Position numbers and translations under genes: made by a program
Notes under the pieces: generated by a model
Database searches by the model: none
What the model was told of the DNA's origin: nothing
What the model saw: only the letters and a program-made list of their open reading frames with translations
Assembly: GCF_019578655.1 (NCBI RefSeq)
Contig: NC_063259.1
Span: forward strand, 5,754,001 to 5,818,000
DNA length: 64,000 nt
From: Ricinus communis
Taxonomy: Eukaryota > Streptophyta > Magnoliopsida > Malpighiales > Euphorbiaceae
Direction of reading: 5' to 3'
Shown: piece after piece, positions 1 to 13,345 of the stretch
Numbering within the stretch: position 1 is the first letter of the stretch
Layout: each line of letters starts with the position of its first letter

Positions 1-3000
1 TTTTCATATTAAAAAGTGTAAAGGTTGTTTTCTCACACTTACAAATATACCCCTTTCACGGGGTTGTTTTCTAATATTTCTAAATATACGCCTCCTTTGA
101 GGTTATTTTCTCATATTGAGAAATATACCCCTTTTACAGAATTTTTTTGTCATCCTTAGAAATATACCTCGCTTATAGGGTTGTTTTCTCATATTCATAA
201 AGATACCCCTTTTACTGGGTGCCTTTCTTAAATTCATAAATATATCCCTCGTACAGGTTTGTTTTCTCATACTCATAAATATACTCTTTTCATATGGTTG
301 TTTTCCTTATACTATAACATAACTTTTACGGGATTATTTTCTAATATTTACAAATATATCCCTTATATGGGGTGCGCCCGCTACTACGGGTTGCTTACAT
401 AAAGATACCTTTTACGGGTTTATTTTCACATATTAACAAAATAGCCCCGCATAAGGGCTTGTTTTCTTCATATTTACAAATATACTCCACTTACGGGGTT
501 ATTTTTGAATATTTACAAATATACCCCTCTTACAAGGTTATTTTCTCATATTAAAAGATATACCCTTTCCCAAGGGTTGTTTTCTCAAACTCATAAATAT
601 ACCGCAGGATTATGTTCTAATATTTAGGAATATACCCCAAATTATGCGGGTTATTTCTTATATTAATACATAGACCTTTTTTATCGGGTTGCTTTCCCAC
701 ACCTTTAAAATATACCCTCAGACGCTCTTTGTTTTCTCATATTCATAAATATACTCTTTTACAAGGGTTATTTTCTCATGCCTACAAATATGTCCTTCTT
801 ACGGGTTGTTTTCTAATATTTACAAATATACCCTTCTTACGAGGTTGCATTGTCATATTCACAAATACACCCCTCCTACGCTGTTGTTTTATCATATTCA
901 TAAAGATACTTTTATTAGTTATTTGTCCTGGCTCTCACCCATACATACTGGCCTTACTTGTGGTCGTTTCTCATAAATATACTTTTTTTACGAGGTTGTT
1001 TCTCATACCATAAACATACCCTCTGACGCGCCATTTCATATTTATAAACATACGCCTATTTACAGGTTGCTTTCATACCACAAATACGTCCCCATAGTTG
1101 TTTACTTATATCCATAAAGATGCCAATTTTACTAGGTTGCTTTCTTAAACTCATAAATATACCCTTGTTGGTTTATGTCAGTACTTAAATATACCTTGCT
1201 TCTCATGTGGTTGTTTTCTTCATAGCTCACAACATAATCCCCAATTCTACTTAGATTGTTTCTCATATTTGAGTAATTTACCCCCACGAGGTCATGTCAC
1301 CCCATACTACAAATGTATCCCTTCACGGTTGTTTTTCATATTCCACAATCTTTACTTTTGGGTTTATTTTCTAATACTCACAAATCTACCCCTCACAATG
1401 GTCTGCTTTATATATACAATACCCTCTTGGCTGCTGCCTCCTACAACATACCCCTTAAGGGTTGTTTCACTCACAAATATAAAATCTCAAGGGATTGTTT
1501 TCTCATCCTCATAAATATACCTTTTTATGAGGTTGTTTCTCATACCACAGAAACCTGGAAGGAGTAGAATATTCTCATAAATATACCCCGTAGTTGCTTT
1601 TACACTACAAATACATATACCCTCGGTAGTTATTTTCTCATATTATAAAGGTACCCTTCTGTGTTTATTGTCTCATATTCACAAATACACCTCTTACAAG
1701 GTCATGTTGTCCTTACATCACATATATACCCTCTTACGGGGTTATCTTATAGTATTTACAAATTAACCCCTCTTACAAAGTTATTTTCTCATATTAATAA
1801 ATATAGTTATTTTATGGGGTTATTTTCTCATACTCACATATGCTGGCTTCATATACTCTCATACCCAAGTTGCTTTCTCTGCTGCCTGCCAAACAAAACA
1901 TCTTATGACATTATTTTCTACGTACCCTTTAACTAGGTTCGTTTCCCATGCTCACAAATATGAACCGCTCGGTATGTTTTGCTCATATTCATAAAATATA
2001 CTCTTTTACAAGATTGCTTTCACAAACTCATAAATATACCATTTATAAGGATTTTTTCTTATATTCCAAATATACCACTATTACGGTATTATTTTCTAAT
2101 ATTCATAAATATACCCCTCTTACGAGGTTGTTTTCTCATATTAAAAATATACTCCTTTCTACGTTGTTATTTTCTCATACTCACAAACGCATCTCTACAG
2201 GTTGTTAAGTAATATTTACAAATATACTCCTTTCATGAGGTTCTTTCCATTAAAAATATACCCTTTTACAAGGTTATTTTATTAAACTTACAAATATACC
2301 CCTCACATGGAATTTTTCTAATATTTATAAATATACCCCTCTTACGAGGTTGTTTTCCATATTAAAATAACCCCTTTAAGTGAGTTGTTTTCTCAAACTC
2401 ACAAATATATCCCAGTTACGGGATTGTGTTCTAATATTTAAAAATATACCTCTCTTATAGGGTTGTTTTCTCTTATTCATACATATTCCTTCTTTACTAG
2501 GTTGCTTTATCATACTCACAAGTATACCTCTCGTAGGTGTTTGTCTTCTCATATTCATAAATATACTCTTTTTACAGGGTTATTTTCTCATGCTCGCAAA
2601 TATACCCCTCTTACGGGGTTGTTTTCTAATATTTACAAATATACCCATCTTACTGGGTTGCTTTGTCATGTTCACAAATACACCCCTCCTACATGGTTGT
2701 TTTCTCATATTTAAAAAGACACCCTTTTACGGGTTTTTTGTCTCACTATCACAAATACACCCCTCTCACGGGGCTGTTATCTCATACTCACATATATACC
2801 CCTCTTACGGGGTTATCTTATAGTATTTACAAATATACCCCTCTTACGAAGTTGTTTTCTCATATTAATAAATATAGTTATTTTACGGGGTTATTTTCTC
2901 ACTCACATATATACCCCTATTACAAGGTTATTTTCACATATTCATAAATATACCCTTTTTACTGGGTTGTTTTCTCATGCTCACAAATATACCCATCTTA

Positions 3001-3917
3001 TGACATTATTTTCTCATATTCATATATTTACCCCTTTAACTAGGTTCGTTTCCCATGCTCACAAATATAACCCTCGTTCGGGTATGTTTTCTCATATTCA
3101 TAAAATTATACTCTTTTTACAAGATTGCTTTCACAAACTCATAAATATACCATTCATAAGGTTTTTTTTCTTATATTCCCAAATATACCACTATTACGGC
3201 ATTGTTTTCTAATATTCACAAATATACCACTCTTACGAGGTTGTTTTCTCATATTAAAAAAAAAACTCCTTTTTACGTTGTTATTTTCTCATACTCACAA
3301 ATGTGCCCCTCTTACGAGGTTGTTAAGTAATATTTACAAATATACTCCTTTTATGAGGTTCCTTTTCCATTAAAAAATATACCCCTTTTACAAGGTTATT
3401 TTATTAAACTTAAGAATATACCCCTGTTATGGGATTATTTTCTAATATTTATAAATATACCCCTCTTACGAGGTTGTTTTCTCATATTAAAAAATATACC
3501 CCCTTTTTAAGGGGTTGTTTTCTCAAACTCACAAATATATCCCAGTTACGGGATTGTATTCTAATATTTAAAAATATACCCTCTTATGGGGTTGTTTTCT
3601 CATATTCATACATATTCCTTTTTTACTGGGTTGCTTTCTCATACTCACAAATATACCTCTCGTAGGTGTTTGTCTTCTCATATTCATAAATATACTCTTT
3701 TTACAGGGTTATTTTCTCATGCTCACAAATATACCCCTCTTATGGAGTTGTTTTCTCATACTCATAAATACACATTTTTTACGTGGTTGTTTTCTCATAC
3801 TCATAAATATACCACTCACGGTGTTATTTTTTAATATTTACAAAAATAACCCCCTTTCGGGGTTGCTTTCTCATACTCACAAATATGTCCCTCGTATGGG
3901 GTTGTTTTCTCATATTG
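1..3917 (+). repeat. 39-bp satellite array, block 1
   Basis: This is a tandem array of a unit of about 39 bp. A typical copy begins GGGGTTGTTTTCTCATA and ends AAATATACCCCTCTTAC. Units range from about 33 to 42 bp and differ at many positions. The first 1.9 kb is more eroded than later blocks, with shortened units and lost spacing, for example 1020-1660. The sense strand translates to 13-residue periodic peptides in every frame, such as GLFSHTHKYTPLT and GCFLILTNIPLLR, because 39 is a multiple of 3. I see no gene structure here. Identity to a named plant satellite family is unknown to me. Confidence 0.95.
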
Positions 3918-4255
3918 ATGTGCATAGTTTTACACATGTTTGGTTGCATATTATTGAGCATTTTCTTAGCATTTATTGTGTTTTTATTCCAAGATCGCTC
4001 GTATTTTGTGTCTTTTTGTATTCGAGGAGATTTTTATAGGTCTATCATCAGTGTTCGAGCAATTTTAGATCAATTTTAGGCGAAAGCAGACGTAATCAGA
4101 AGCATTTGACATTGGGTTGATTTTTGGGAAGTCAACACAGACCGTGTTTGAACCCGTGTAGAAATTCCCAAGCCGTGTAGCTTAAGCACTTTGAAGCAAC
4201 ACGGTTCCCGAGGAGAACATGCCCCTAGAGTATGGGGTTGTAAAATTTTGACTCT
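3918..4255. other. unclassified non-satellite insert, possibly LTR-derived
   Basis: Satellite periodicity stops at about 3918 and resumes at about 4256. The intervening 338 bp is moderately AT-rich. It carries phrases such as CCGTGTTTGAACCCGTGTAG and AAGCCGTGTAGCTTAAGC, in which CCGTGT recurs. Repeated CCGTGT/ACACGG words are common in LTRs of plant Ty3/gypsy elements, so a truncated LTR is a reasonable guess. No coding motif, tRNA-primer site or terminal repeat is visible, and there is no clear target-site duplication. Confidence 0.5.
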
Positions 4256-7200
4256 TTCTCATACTCACAAATATATTCCTTAGAGGGGCTGTTTTGTGAT
4301 ATTCATGTAAATAACCTTTTCCAGGTTTGTTGTCTCATACTCACAAATATACCTTGCATACGGGTTTGTTTTCTCATATTCATAAATATCCTCCTTTTAC
4401 GCGGTTCTTCTCTCAAACTCACAAATATACCCGTCTTATGGGGTTGTTTTCTAATATTTACAAATATACTACTCTTATAGGATTGTTTTCTCATACTCAT
4501 ACATATACCTTCTTCTAAGGTTGTTTTCTCATACTCATAAATATACCTCTTTACGGGATTTTTTATAGTATTTACAAATATACACCCCAAACAGGATTTC
4601 TTTTCATACTCACAAATATATACCTCATAGGGGGTTATTTTCTCATATTCATAAAGATAACCTTTTCCAAGTTTACTGTCTCATATTCAGAAATACACGC
4701 CTCTTATGGGGATGTTGTCTCTTATTCAAATATATACCCTTCTTACGGGGTTATTTTCTAGTATTTATAAATATACTCCTATTACGAAGTTGTTTTCTCA
4801 TATTAATAAATATACCCCTTTTACGGGGTTATTTTCATAAACTCACATAGATACCCCTCTTACGGGGTTGTTTTCTCATATTCATAAATATACCCTTTTT
4901 ATGGGGTTGTTTTCTCATACTCACAAATATACCAATCTTATGATGTTATTTTCTCATATTCATATATATACAACTTTAACTAGGTTCCTTTCTCATGCTC
5001 ACAAATATACCCCTTGTACGGGTTTGTTTTCTCATATTCATAAGTATACTCTTTTTACGGGCTTGTTTTCATAAACTTATAAATATACCCCCTTTATAAG
5101 GTTTCTTTCTCATACTCACAAATATACTCCTGTTACGGGGTTGTTTTCTCATATTTACAAATATACTCCTATTACGGGGTTGTTTTCTCATATTACAAAA
5201 TATACCCCTTTTATAAGGTTTTTTTCTCATACTCACAAATATACCATATTACGATATTTTTTTCTAATATTTACAAATATTCCCCTCTTACGGGGTTGTT
5301 TTCTCATATTGAAAAATATACCCCTTTTTATGGGGTTGTTTTCTCATACTCATAAATGTACCTCTCTTATGGGGTTGTTTTGTAATCTATACCCATATTA
5401 AGAAATATACCCATTTTACGAGGTTATTTTTTCAAACTTACAAATATACCTCTATTACGGGGTTGTGTTCTAATATTTACAAATATACCCCTCTTAGGGG
5501 GTTGTTTTCTCATATTCATACATATACACTTTTTACTGAATTTCTTATTCATACTCACAAAAATACCCCTTATATGTGTTTCTTATCTCATATTCATAAA
5601 TATACTCTATTTTTAGGGTTATTTTCTCATGCTCACAAACATACCCCTCTTACGGGGTTGTTTTATAATAATTATAAATATACCCCTCTTATAAGGTTGC
5701 TTTGTATATTCATAAATACACCCTTCCTACGCGGTTGTTTTCTCATATTCATAAAGATACCGTTTTTATGTGTTTTTTGTCTCACTGTCACAAATATACC
5801 CCTCTTACGGGGTTGTTTTCTCATACTCACAGATATGCCTTCTTTACGAGATTATTTTCTCATATTCATAAATATACCTCTCTTACGGGTTGCTTTCTCT
5901 TACACACAAACATGTCCCCTATAGAGGGTTGTTTTCTCATATTCATAAAGATACCCTACTTATAGGTTTGTTATGTCATATTAATAAATTTACCCCTCAA
6001 ATGGAGTTGTTTTCTCATACTCACAAGTATACCCGTCAAACAGGGTTATTTTCTAATATTTACAAATATACCCCTCTTACGAGGCTTTTCTCATATTAAA
6101 AACTATACCAGTTTTACGCGGTTGTTTTCTAGTACTCAGAAATTACTCTTATTTTTTAATATCTATGGGGTTGCTTTCCAATACTCACAAATATATTCCT
6201 CATTGGGGTTATTTTTTCGTATTCCTAAAGACACCCTTTTTACGGGGTTGTTGTCTCATACTCACAAATATATCCTTTACGAGGTTAATTTCTCATACTC
6301 ACAAATATACCCCCTCTTACTGGGTTGTTTTTTAATATTTATAAATATAATCCTCTTACGAGTTTATTTTCTCATACTAGAGCATATACCACTTTTATGT
6401 GGTTGTTTTCTAATACAAAAAAATATACCCATATTTCGAATTATTTTCTACTATTTACAAATGTACCCTTCTTTCACGGTTGTTTTCTCATATTAAAAAA
6501 TATAATCCTTTTATGGAATTATTTTCTCATACTCAAATAATATACCCTTCTTGTGGGGTTATTTTCTCATATTCATAAATATACCCCTTTTATTGGGTTT
6601 CTTTCTCATACTCACAAATGTACCCCTCATTTGGTTTCTTTTCTCAAATTCATAGATATACTCTTCTTACAATGTTGTTTTCTCATACTCACAAATATAC
6701 TACTTTTTATTGTTGTTTTCTCGTACTCATAAATATATCCCTGTTGCAGGGTTGTTCTCTAATAGTTACAAATATATCCCTCTTACGGGGTTGTTTTCTC
6801 ATATTAAAAAATATACCTCTTTTTACAGGGTTGTTTCCTCTTACTCATAATATATCCCTCTTACGGGGTTCTTTTGTAATATTTACAGATATACTCCTTT
6901 TACGAGTTTCTTTTCTCATATTAAAAAATATACCCCTTTTCCGGGGTTGTTTTCTGATACTTATAAATATACCTCTGTTACGGGGTTGTTTTCTCATATT
7001 TACAAATATACCCTGCATAAGGGGTTGTTTTGTCATATTAAAAAATATACCCCTTTTATAGTGCTATTTTCTCAAATTCAAAAATATACCCCTATTACGG
7101 GGTTGTTTTCTAATATTTATAAATATACCCTTCTTACGGGGTTGCTTTCTCATATTAAAGAATCTACCACTTTTATGGAATTATTTTCTCATACTAATTA

Positions 7201-10184
7201 ACATACCCCTCTTACGACGTTATTTTCTCACATTCATAAATATACCCCTTTTACTAATTTACTTTCTCATAATCACAAATATACTCCTCTTATAGGGTTG
7301 TTTTTTAATACTTACAAATATAACCCTTTTAAAAGGTTGTATTCTCATATTCAAAAGTAAACCCCTTTTATCGATTTTCTCATACTTACAAGTTTACACC
7401 TGATACGGGGTTCTTTTCTATTATTTATAAATATACTCATTTTACAAGGTTGTTTTCTGATATTAAAAAATACACTCGTTTTACAGGGTTATTTTCTCAA
7501 ACTTACAAATATACCCCTATTACCGGATTGTTTTCTAATATCTACAAATACACCCCTCTTACGAGGTTGTTTTCTCATATTAAAAAATATAACCTTTTTA
7601 CGAGGTTGTTTTCTCATACTCACAAATATAACCCTATTACGGGATTGTTTTCTAATAATTAGAGATATGTCCTTCTTACTATATTATTTTCTCATATTAA
7701 AAAATATAATCCTCTTCACAGGGTTGTCTTCTTCTACTCACAAATATACCCTTCTTACGTGGTTGTTTTCTCATATTAAAAAATATAACCCTTTTACGAA
7801 ATTGTTTTCTCATACTCAAAAAAATACCTCTCTTGCGGGGTTATTTTCTCATATTAAAAATATACTCTTTTTACGATGTTGTTTTCTTATACTCATAAAT
7901 ATACCTTTTTTAGGAGGTTGTTTTCTCATATCACAGACGTACCCCTCTTTCAGGGTTGTGTTCTATTATTTATAAATATACTCCCTTTATGGGGTTGCTT
8001 TCTTATACTCACAAATAAATCTCTCATGGGGGCTTGTTTTCTCGTTCTCATAAATATATTTTTTTTATGAGGTTGTTTTCTCATACTCACAAATATACCC
8101 CTCCTTTCGGGGATGTTTTCTCGTACTCATATTTATACCCCTCTTATGGGGTTGTTTTCTGATATTAAGAAATATATAACCCTTTTACGGGATTATTTTC
8201 TCATATTCATAAATATACTCTTTTTATGGGGTTATTTTCACATACTCATAAATATACCTTTTCTTATGAGGTTGTTTTCTCATACTCACAAACCTCCTCC
8301 TCTTATAAGGTTGTGTTCTCATATCTAAAGATATACCCCCCTTTTGGGGGTTGCTTTCTGATACTCACAAATATATCTCTCATAGATGGTTGTTTTCTCA
8401 TACTCATAAATATACCTTATTTACGAGGTTGTTTTCTCATACTCACAAATATACCCCCCTTACGGGTTTGTTTTCTCATACTCACATATATTCCCTCTTA
8501 CGGGGTTATTTTTCAATATTACAAAATATATCCCTTTTACGGGGTTGTTTCCTCATACGCAAAAATATACTCGTCCTATGTGGTTATTTTTTCATACTCA
8601 TAAATATACCTTTTTTATGTGGTTGTTTTCTCATACTCATAAACATACCCCTCTTACAGGGTTGTGTTTTAATATTTACAAATATACCTCCTATATGGGG
8701 TTGCTTTCTCAAACTCACAAATATATCTCTCACAGGGTTTCTTTTCTCATACTCATAAATACCTTTTTTACGAGGTTGTTTTCTCATACTCACAAATATA
8801 CCCCCCTATGGGGTTGTTTTCTCATACTCACATATATATCCCTCTACGGTGTTGTTTTCTAATATTTAAAATTATATTTCTCTCACCATATTATTTTCTC
8901 ATATTAATAAATATATTCTATTTATGGGGTTATTTTCTTATGCCCACTTATATACCCCACTTACGGTAGTATTTACAAAGATGCTATTTTTATGAGGTCT
9001 TTTTCGCATATTAAAAAATATACTCCTTTTATGGCGTTGTTTTCTCATACTTACAAATATACCCTACTTACGGGGTTATTTTCTAATATTTACAATTATG
9101 CCACTCTTATGAGGTCATTTTCTCATTAAAAAATATGCCCCTTTTTCATACTCACAAATATACCCTTCTTATGGGGTTGTTTTGTCTTACTCATAATATA
9201 CAATTTTTATGAGATTGTTTTCTCATAGTCATAAATATACCCCTCCTACGAGGTTGTGTTTTAATATTTATAAATATAGCCCCTTACGGGGTTGTTTTCT
9301 CATACTCACAAATATATCCCTCACAGCGGGTTGTTTTCTCATACTCATAAATATACTCTTTTTACCAGGTTGTTTTCTCATACTTGCAAATATACCTCCC
9401 TTAGGGGTTGTTTTCTCATACTCACATGCATACCCCTCTTACAGGGTTTTTTTTATATTTACAAATATACCCTTCTTACCAAGTTGTTTTCTCATATTAA
9501 TAAAAATACCCCTTTTTGAGGTTATTTTCTTATACCCGCATATATACCCCTTACGGGGTTATTTTTACATATTCATTAATATACCCTTTTTACGGGGTTA
9601 TTTCTCATGCTTATCAAAAATACCCCACGGGTTATTTTTTCTCATATCCATAAATACACCCCTACGGGTTCCTTTCTCACACTCATAAATATACCGCACA
9701 TACAGGTTTGTTTTCTCATATTAATAAATATACTCTTTTTACAAGGTTATTTTCTCATTCTCATAAATATACCCCTGTTACGTGGTTATTTTCTCATACT
9801 CACAAATATACCCCTCTTATGGGGGCTCTTTTCTAATATTGACAATATACTCCTTTTTACGACGTTGTTTTTTATATTAAAAAATACTCTTTTTATGGGG
9901 TTGTTTTCTCTTATTTATAAATATACCCCTGTTGCGAGGTTGTGTTCTAATATTTACAAATATACCCCTTTAACGAGGTTGTTTCCTCATATTAAAAAAT
10001 ATAATTCTTTTACATGGTTGTTTTCTCACACTCATAAATATATGCTAGTTACGGGGTTGCTTTATAATATTTAGAAATGTATCCTTCTTACGGGATTGTT
10101 TTCTAATATTAAGAAATATATCCCTTTTACAGAATTATTTTTTCATACTTAAAAATATACTCCTCTTACGGGGTTGTTTTCTCT
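4256..10184 (+). repeat. 39-bp satellite array, block 2
   Basis: This is a nearly uninterrupted array of the 39-bp unit, on the same strand as block 1. Several unit subtypes alternate. One has TCATACTCACAAATATACC, one has TAATATTTACAAATATACC, one has TCATATTAAAAAATATACC, and one has TCATATTCATAAATATACTC followed by a T-run. Open frames of 60-159 codons occur throughout, for example 5463-5924, 6618-7061 and 9209-9688. All are 13-residue periodic and overlap one another in different frames, so none is called as a gene. Confidence 0.95.
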
Positions 10185-10612
10185 CATTATGACCCCACTG
10201 TGGGTCTGGGTGACTTCAAGATTGTGGAATGGGTGGTATGTGAATACCTAACCTGTGAGTAAGTTCTCGACACTCACAACTCAAACAAATCTCATCTCAA
10301 ATTAATATTATTAAAGCCATAAATTATCTTAATAGTTACATTTTATATAATTACTTTGGTCTGCCATAAAAATTTGGCGAGACTCGAAACTACAGAAAAT
10401 TTACCACTAATATCCCTACTATTACTACTGCGGAGGATCTAAGATTTTTTTTTTACAATTTGACATATCAATACAAACACCACCCGATGATGAAGGAGTC
10501 GGGTTACTGAATAAGAGTCATGGAAGGCCCATACTTAACTGAAAACAGAATGGAGATCATTAACTTTAGAGTGAGTTAAAATCAAATAATCCAGACTATT
10601 GTTTCTTCATGC

Positions 10613-10767
10613 AAAATATTAATCATTCGAATCAATATATCAACCATGCACGTAAATACAACCCATATTATAATCAATACCCTATTGCTTTCTTTACAGA
10701 AAATATTAATCATTCGAATCAATATATCAACCATGCACGTAAATACAACCCATATTATAATCATACC
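10613..10767. repeat. 87-bp tandem duplication inside the solo LTR
   Basis: A stretch of about 65 bp starting AAAATATTAATCATTCG recurs 87 bp downstream, at 10613 and 10700, almost without change. It includes the phrase ACCATGCACGTAAATACAAC. The near identity suggests a fairly recent local duplication in an otherwise old LTR. Confidence 0.9.
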
Positions 10768-10888
10768 ATAATAAATAAATAAATGAATAAATAAAAATAT
10801 ATTTTTACTTTACTGGACGAGTGGCTCAAGAGAACCCTAACCTCAAATTCTAGTAGCCATTTTGGCTCTCTTAATCCAATAAGACTGG

Positions 10889-11236
10889 CTCCCAGAGTAA
10901 TGCTCGACTGTGAGGACCTTACCTCAGTCTGTCACTTAAGTATCCAAGTATGTTTGCCCAGAGCAAATGCTCGACTGTGTGGACCTTACTTTCGGTGCAT
11001 CTCATTCCAATAGGATCAAGCGCCCAGAGATGGGCTTCGACCAGGGTCCTTAACTCTAGTCCTGCCACATATTCAAATAAGTGGCGCCCAGAGAGCGAAG
11101 CTCGACTAGGGTCCTTTACTCCAGCATCTCACTCAAATCAGCCCAGAGAGCCATGCTCGACCAGGGCAAAACTCATAATAATCTTATTACCACAATTTAC
11201 TCAAATCAGCCCAGGGAGCCATGCTCGACCAGGGCG
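10889..11236 (-). repeat. about 65-bp subrepeats in the solo LTR
   Basis: Six copies of a CCCAGAG...TGCTCGACCAGGG motif begin near 10890, 10956, 11021, 11085, 11141 and 11209, with spacings of 56-68 bp. Each is followed by a GGTCCTT-like word and a short unique stretch, except the last two, which are shortened. Related but fewer copies occur in the LTRs at 30640-30810 and 58370-58560, so the array belongs to the LTR family and not to the satellite. Confidence 0.8.
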
Positions 11237-13345
11237 AACACATAAAAATCTTATTACATGTCCATGATCATTACCGGTGCGCACGCGGTCCTGATGTAAC
11301 CCATCAGGTGGCATGTTCTACAAGCCACATTTCCCAAATTGCAATCACCATATTTAATAAATATCATTGTCTAAAGAAGTCATTCAACCATATCAAAATA
11401 ATGATTAACAATTTAGAGTAAGACATTATGCAACTCATGTGGAAAACTGATAATATTTGGTATTATTATAACATTACTATAATAATACTTATATTATCTT
11501 CAATAATTAATAATCCAGTTGAAATTATTTACGCTATGATACTAATAACCATATTAAGCATAAACTTCCAAAATAGCATATTAAATTCGGACTTAGCAAT
11601 AGTACAACGATTAAGTGACTTTAACTCACAGACCCATGACTTAGTCTCACATTTGCCTCATTTTGGAGCGAGCTAACAAACAGACAATCTAGTCACGGAA
11701 AACAATTTATCAAAATGCTAAACAATCGATCATTAATCCTAGGTCTAGACTCTTAGGATCGACTGTCTAAGAATCTCGACTCGGAGAGTCTCATCAAAAT
11801 CCGGGCGAACCTCCCTACAACACGGACATTACCCCCCGTAAAAGCGGGTCCAAGACCCTGCCGGAAAAACACTTCAAATATCCAACAATTCAAACAACGG
11901 AGTTGGGCCCCAAACTTCAATATTTTCCGACTACGCCACACAATACAAAACACGAGGTAGGCAACCCATTGCATAATTATTTTTGACTCTACAAATATCA
12001 TCAAATACTCAATATAAACCATTAGACACACAATTAAACCAAGAATTTCAAAATTAATCCGCCGAGTAAATTACCGAGACGCTTGGCCGACTGCCTCCGC
12101 TCACTGAGTCCGATCGACGATCCGAACACACCATCGGACTCGAATGACGCTACCGAAGACGATCCCCGCCCGATTTTCCGATCCGACACTCGATCATCCG
12201 GAGAGAAATTTCTGACGATCTCTACCGTCGATTTGCAAAGAAGCCCGACGCTAATAAACGGTGCCATTGCGGGCTTGGGCTATGAGAGCTGGGATATGTC
12301 CGACCTGAGTCCATAGCTCGCCGAAAAATGCTGCCGCCTCCACTCACGGAACTCCTCCTACCATCAAAACCACTACCACCGCCAAATGAAGCTCTTCGAG
12401 GGGAGCCGATCGCCACCAAGATCGGCCTGAATGGTCGAATGGCCTTCAAACCGCTGCCTCTTTTTTCTTTTTCCCTCACAGAACGCCGCCACTAATCACT
12501 GGTGGACTCACGGCACTAGCCTCGCCACAAGTGTCTCCGATGGACGACGCCACGCTTCTTCCTTCCTCTTCCCGACGTCTCCCGCTCTCTCCCCGCTTCT
12601 CTCTTCCCGCTTCTTTCTCCCTGATCCTTCTTTCTTTCTTTCAATATCGACATTAAGCCCCCAAACTTTTCCTTATTACAATTTGGTCCCTCAACTTTCT
12701 TAATTACTTACAATTCCACCCATCAAAATTCCAATTTAACCCCTAAACTTTCCTTAGCCTTTCAATTAAGCCCCTAACTATTTAATTTTGGTCAAATTAG
12801 AATTATTGAAAATACACAATTACATAAATACCCCTGACCGACATATTTATTTACAAAAATACCAAACTCACAAATTTCCATTAGAACCCCATAAAAATAA
12901 AATTATACTTTTAATCCTTATTCCAAAATAAATTTCCAATTTAGTCGTAACACAAAATTAAATTAAATAACCAATTTACTAATTATTTTCCAACTTAAAA
13001 TTAAATGCCACTAGCCAATTAAAATACCAATTTCTCCAAAATTCTTTTATAAAGACATCTTTTACAATTTCTACCAAAATTCTCCAATATAAATAATTTT
13101 ATTTATACATATACATATATATTGGGGAAAAATTAGAATAACCAAATATATAATCTACCCTTCAAATAATTTACTTAATTAATTCTTAAAATTTCAAACT
13201 AATTGAGTATAGAAAAATAACTCATCCAATTGACTAATATTAAAATTTCCATTAAAACATTTCAAATTAAACCAAATAAAAATAAAGCTAAAATTAACTT
13301 AAATAAAAACTCATTATTAAATATATAAAAATTTCGGGTATTACA

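Larger units (their letters stand above)
10185..13345 (-). mobile_element. solo LTR of a Tekay/Del-like Ty3/gypsy element
   Basis: About 3.16 kb of unique sequence sits inside the satellite. On the + strand it starts with a diverged form of the TGTTACGACCC terminus (here CATTATGACCCC) and ends CGGGTATTACA. These are the same two ends as the LTRs at 23884-25086 and 30029-32794, so it lies in the minus orientation. No primer site, polypurine tract or coding domain flanks it, which is the signature of a solo LTR left by LTR-LTR recombination. It shares with the other LTRs a region of repeated CCCAGAG...GCTCGACCAGGG words. No clear 5-bp target duplication is visible. Short ORFs at 12034-12703 overlap on both strands and are not supported as genes. 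Confidence 0.8.

Noticed and set aside
1..10184. Telomeric or interstitial telomere repeat because of T/G-rich units
   Set aside because: No TTTAGGG or related heptamer tandem runs are present. The unit is 39 bp.
10582..10764. Small minus-strand frame with two repeated halves
   Set aside because: It is created by the 87-bp tandem duplication inside the LTR and has no domain.
12034..12703. Possible gene in the GC-richer part of the solo LTR
   Set aside because: Short overlapping frames on both strands, no recognisable domain, and the position is inside an LTR with clear ends.
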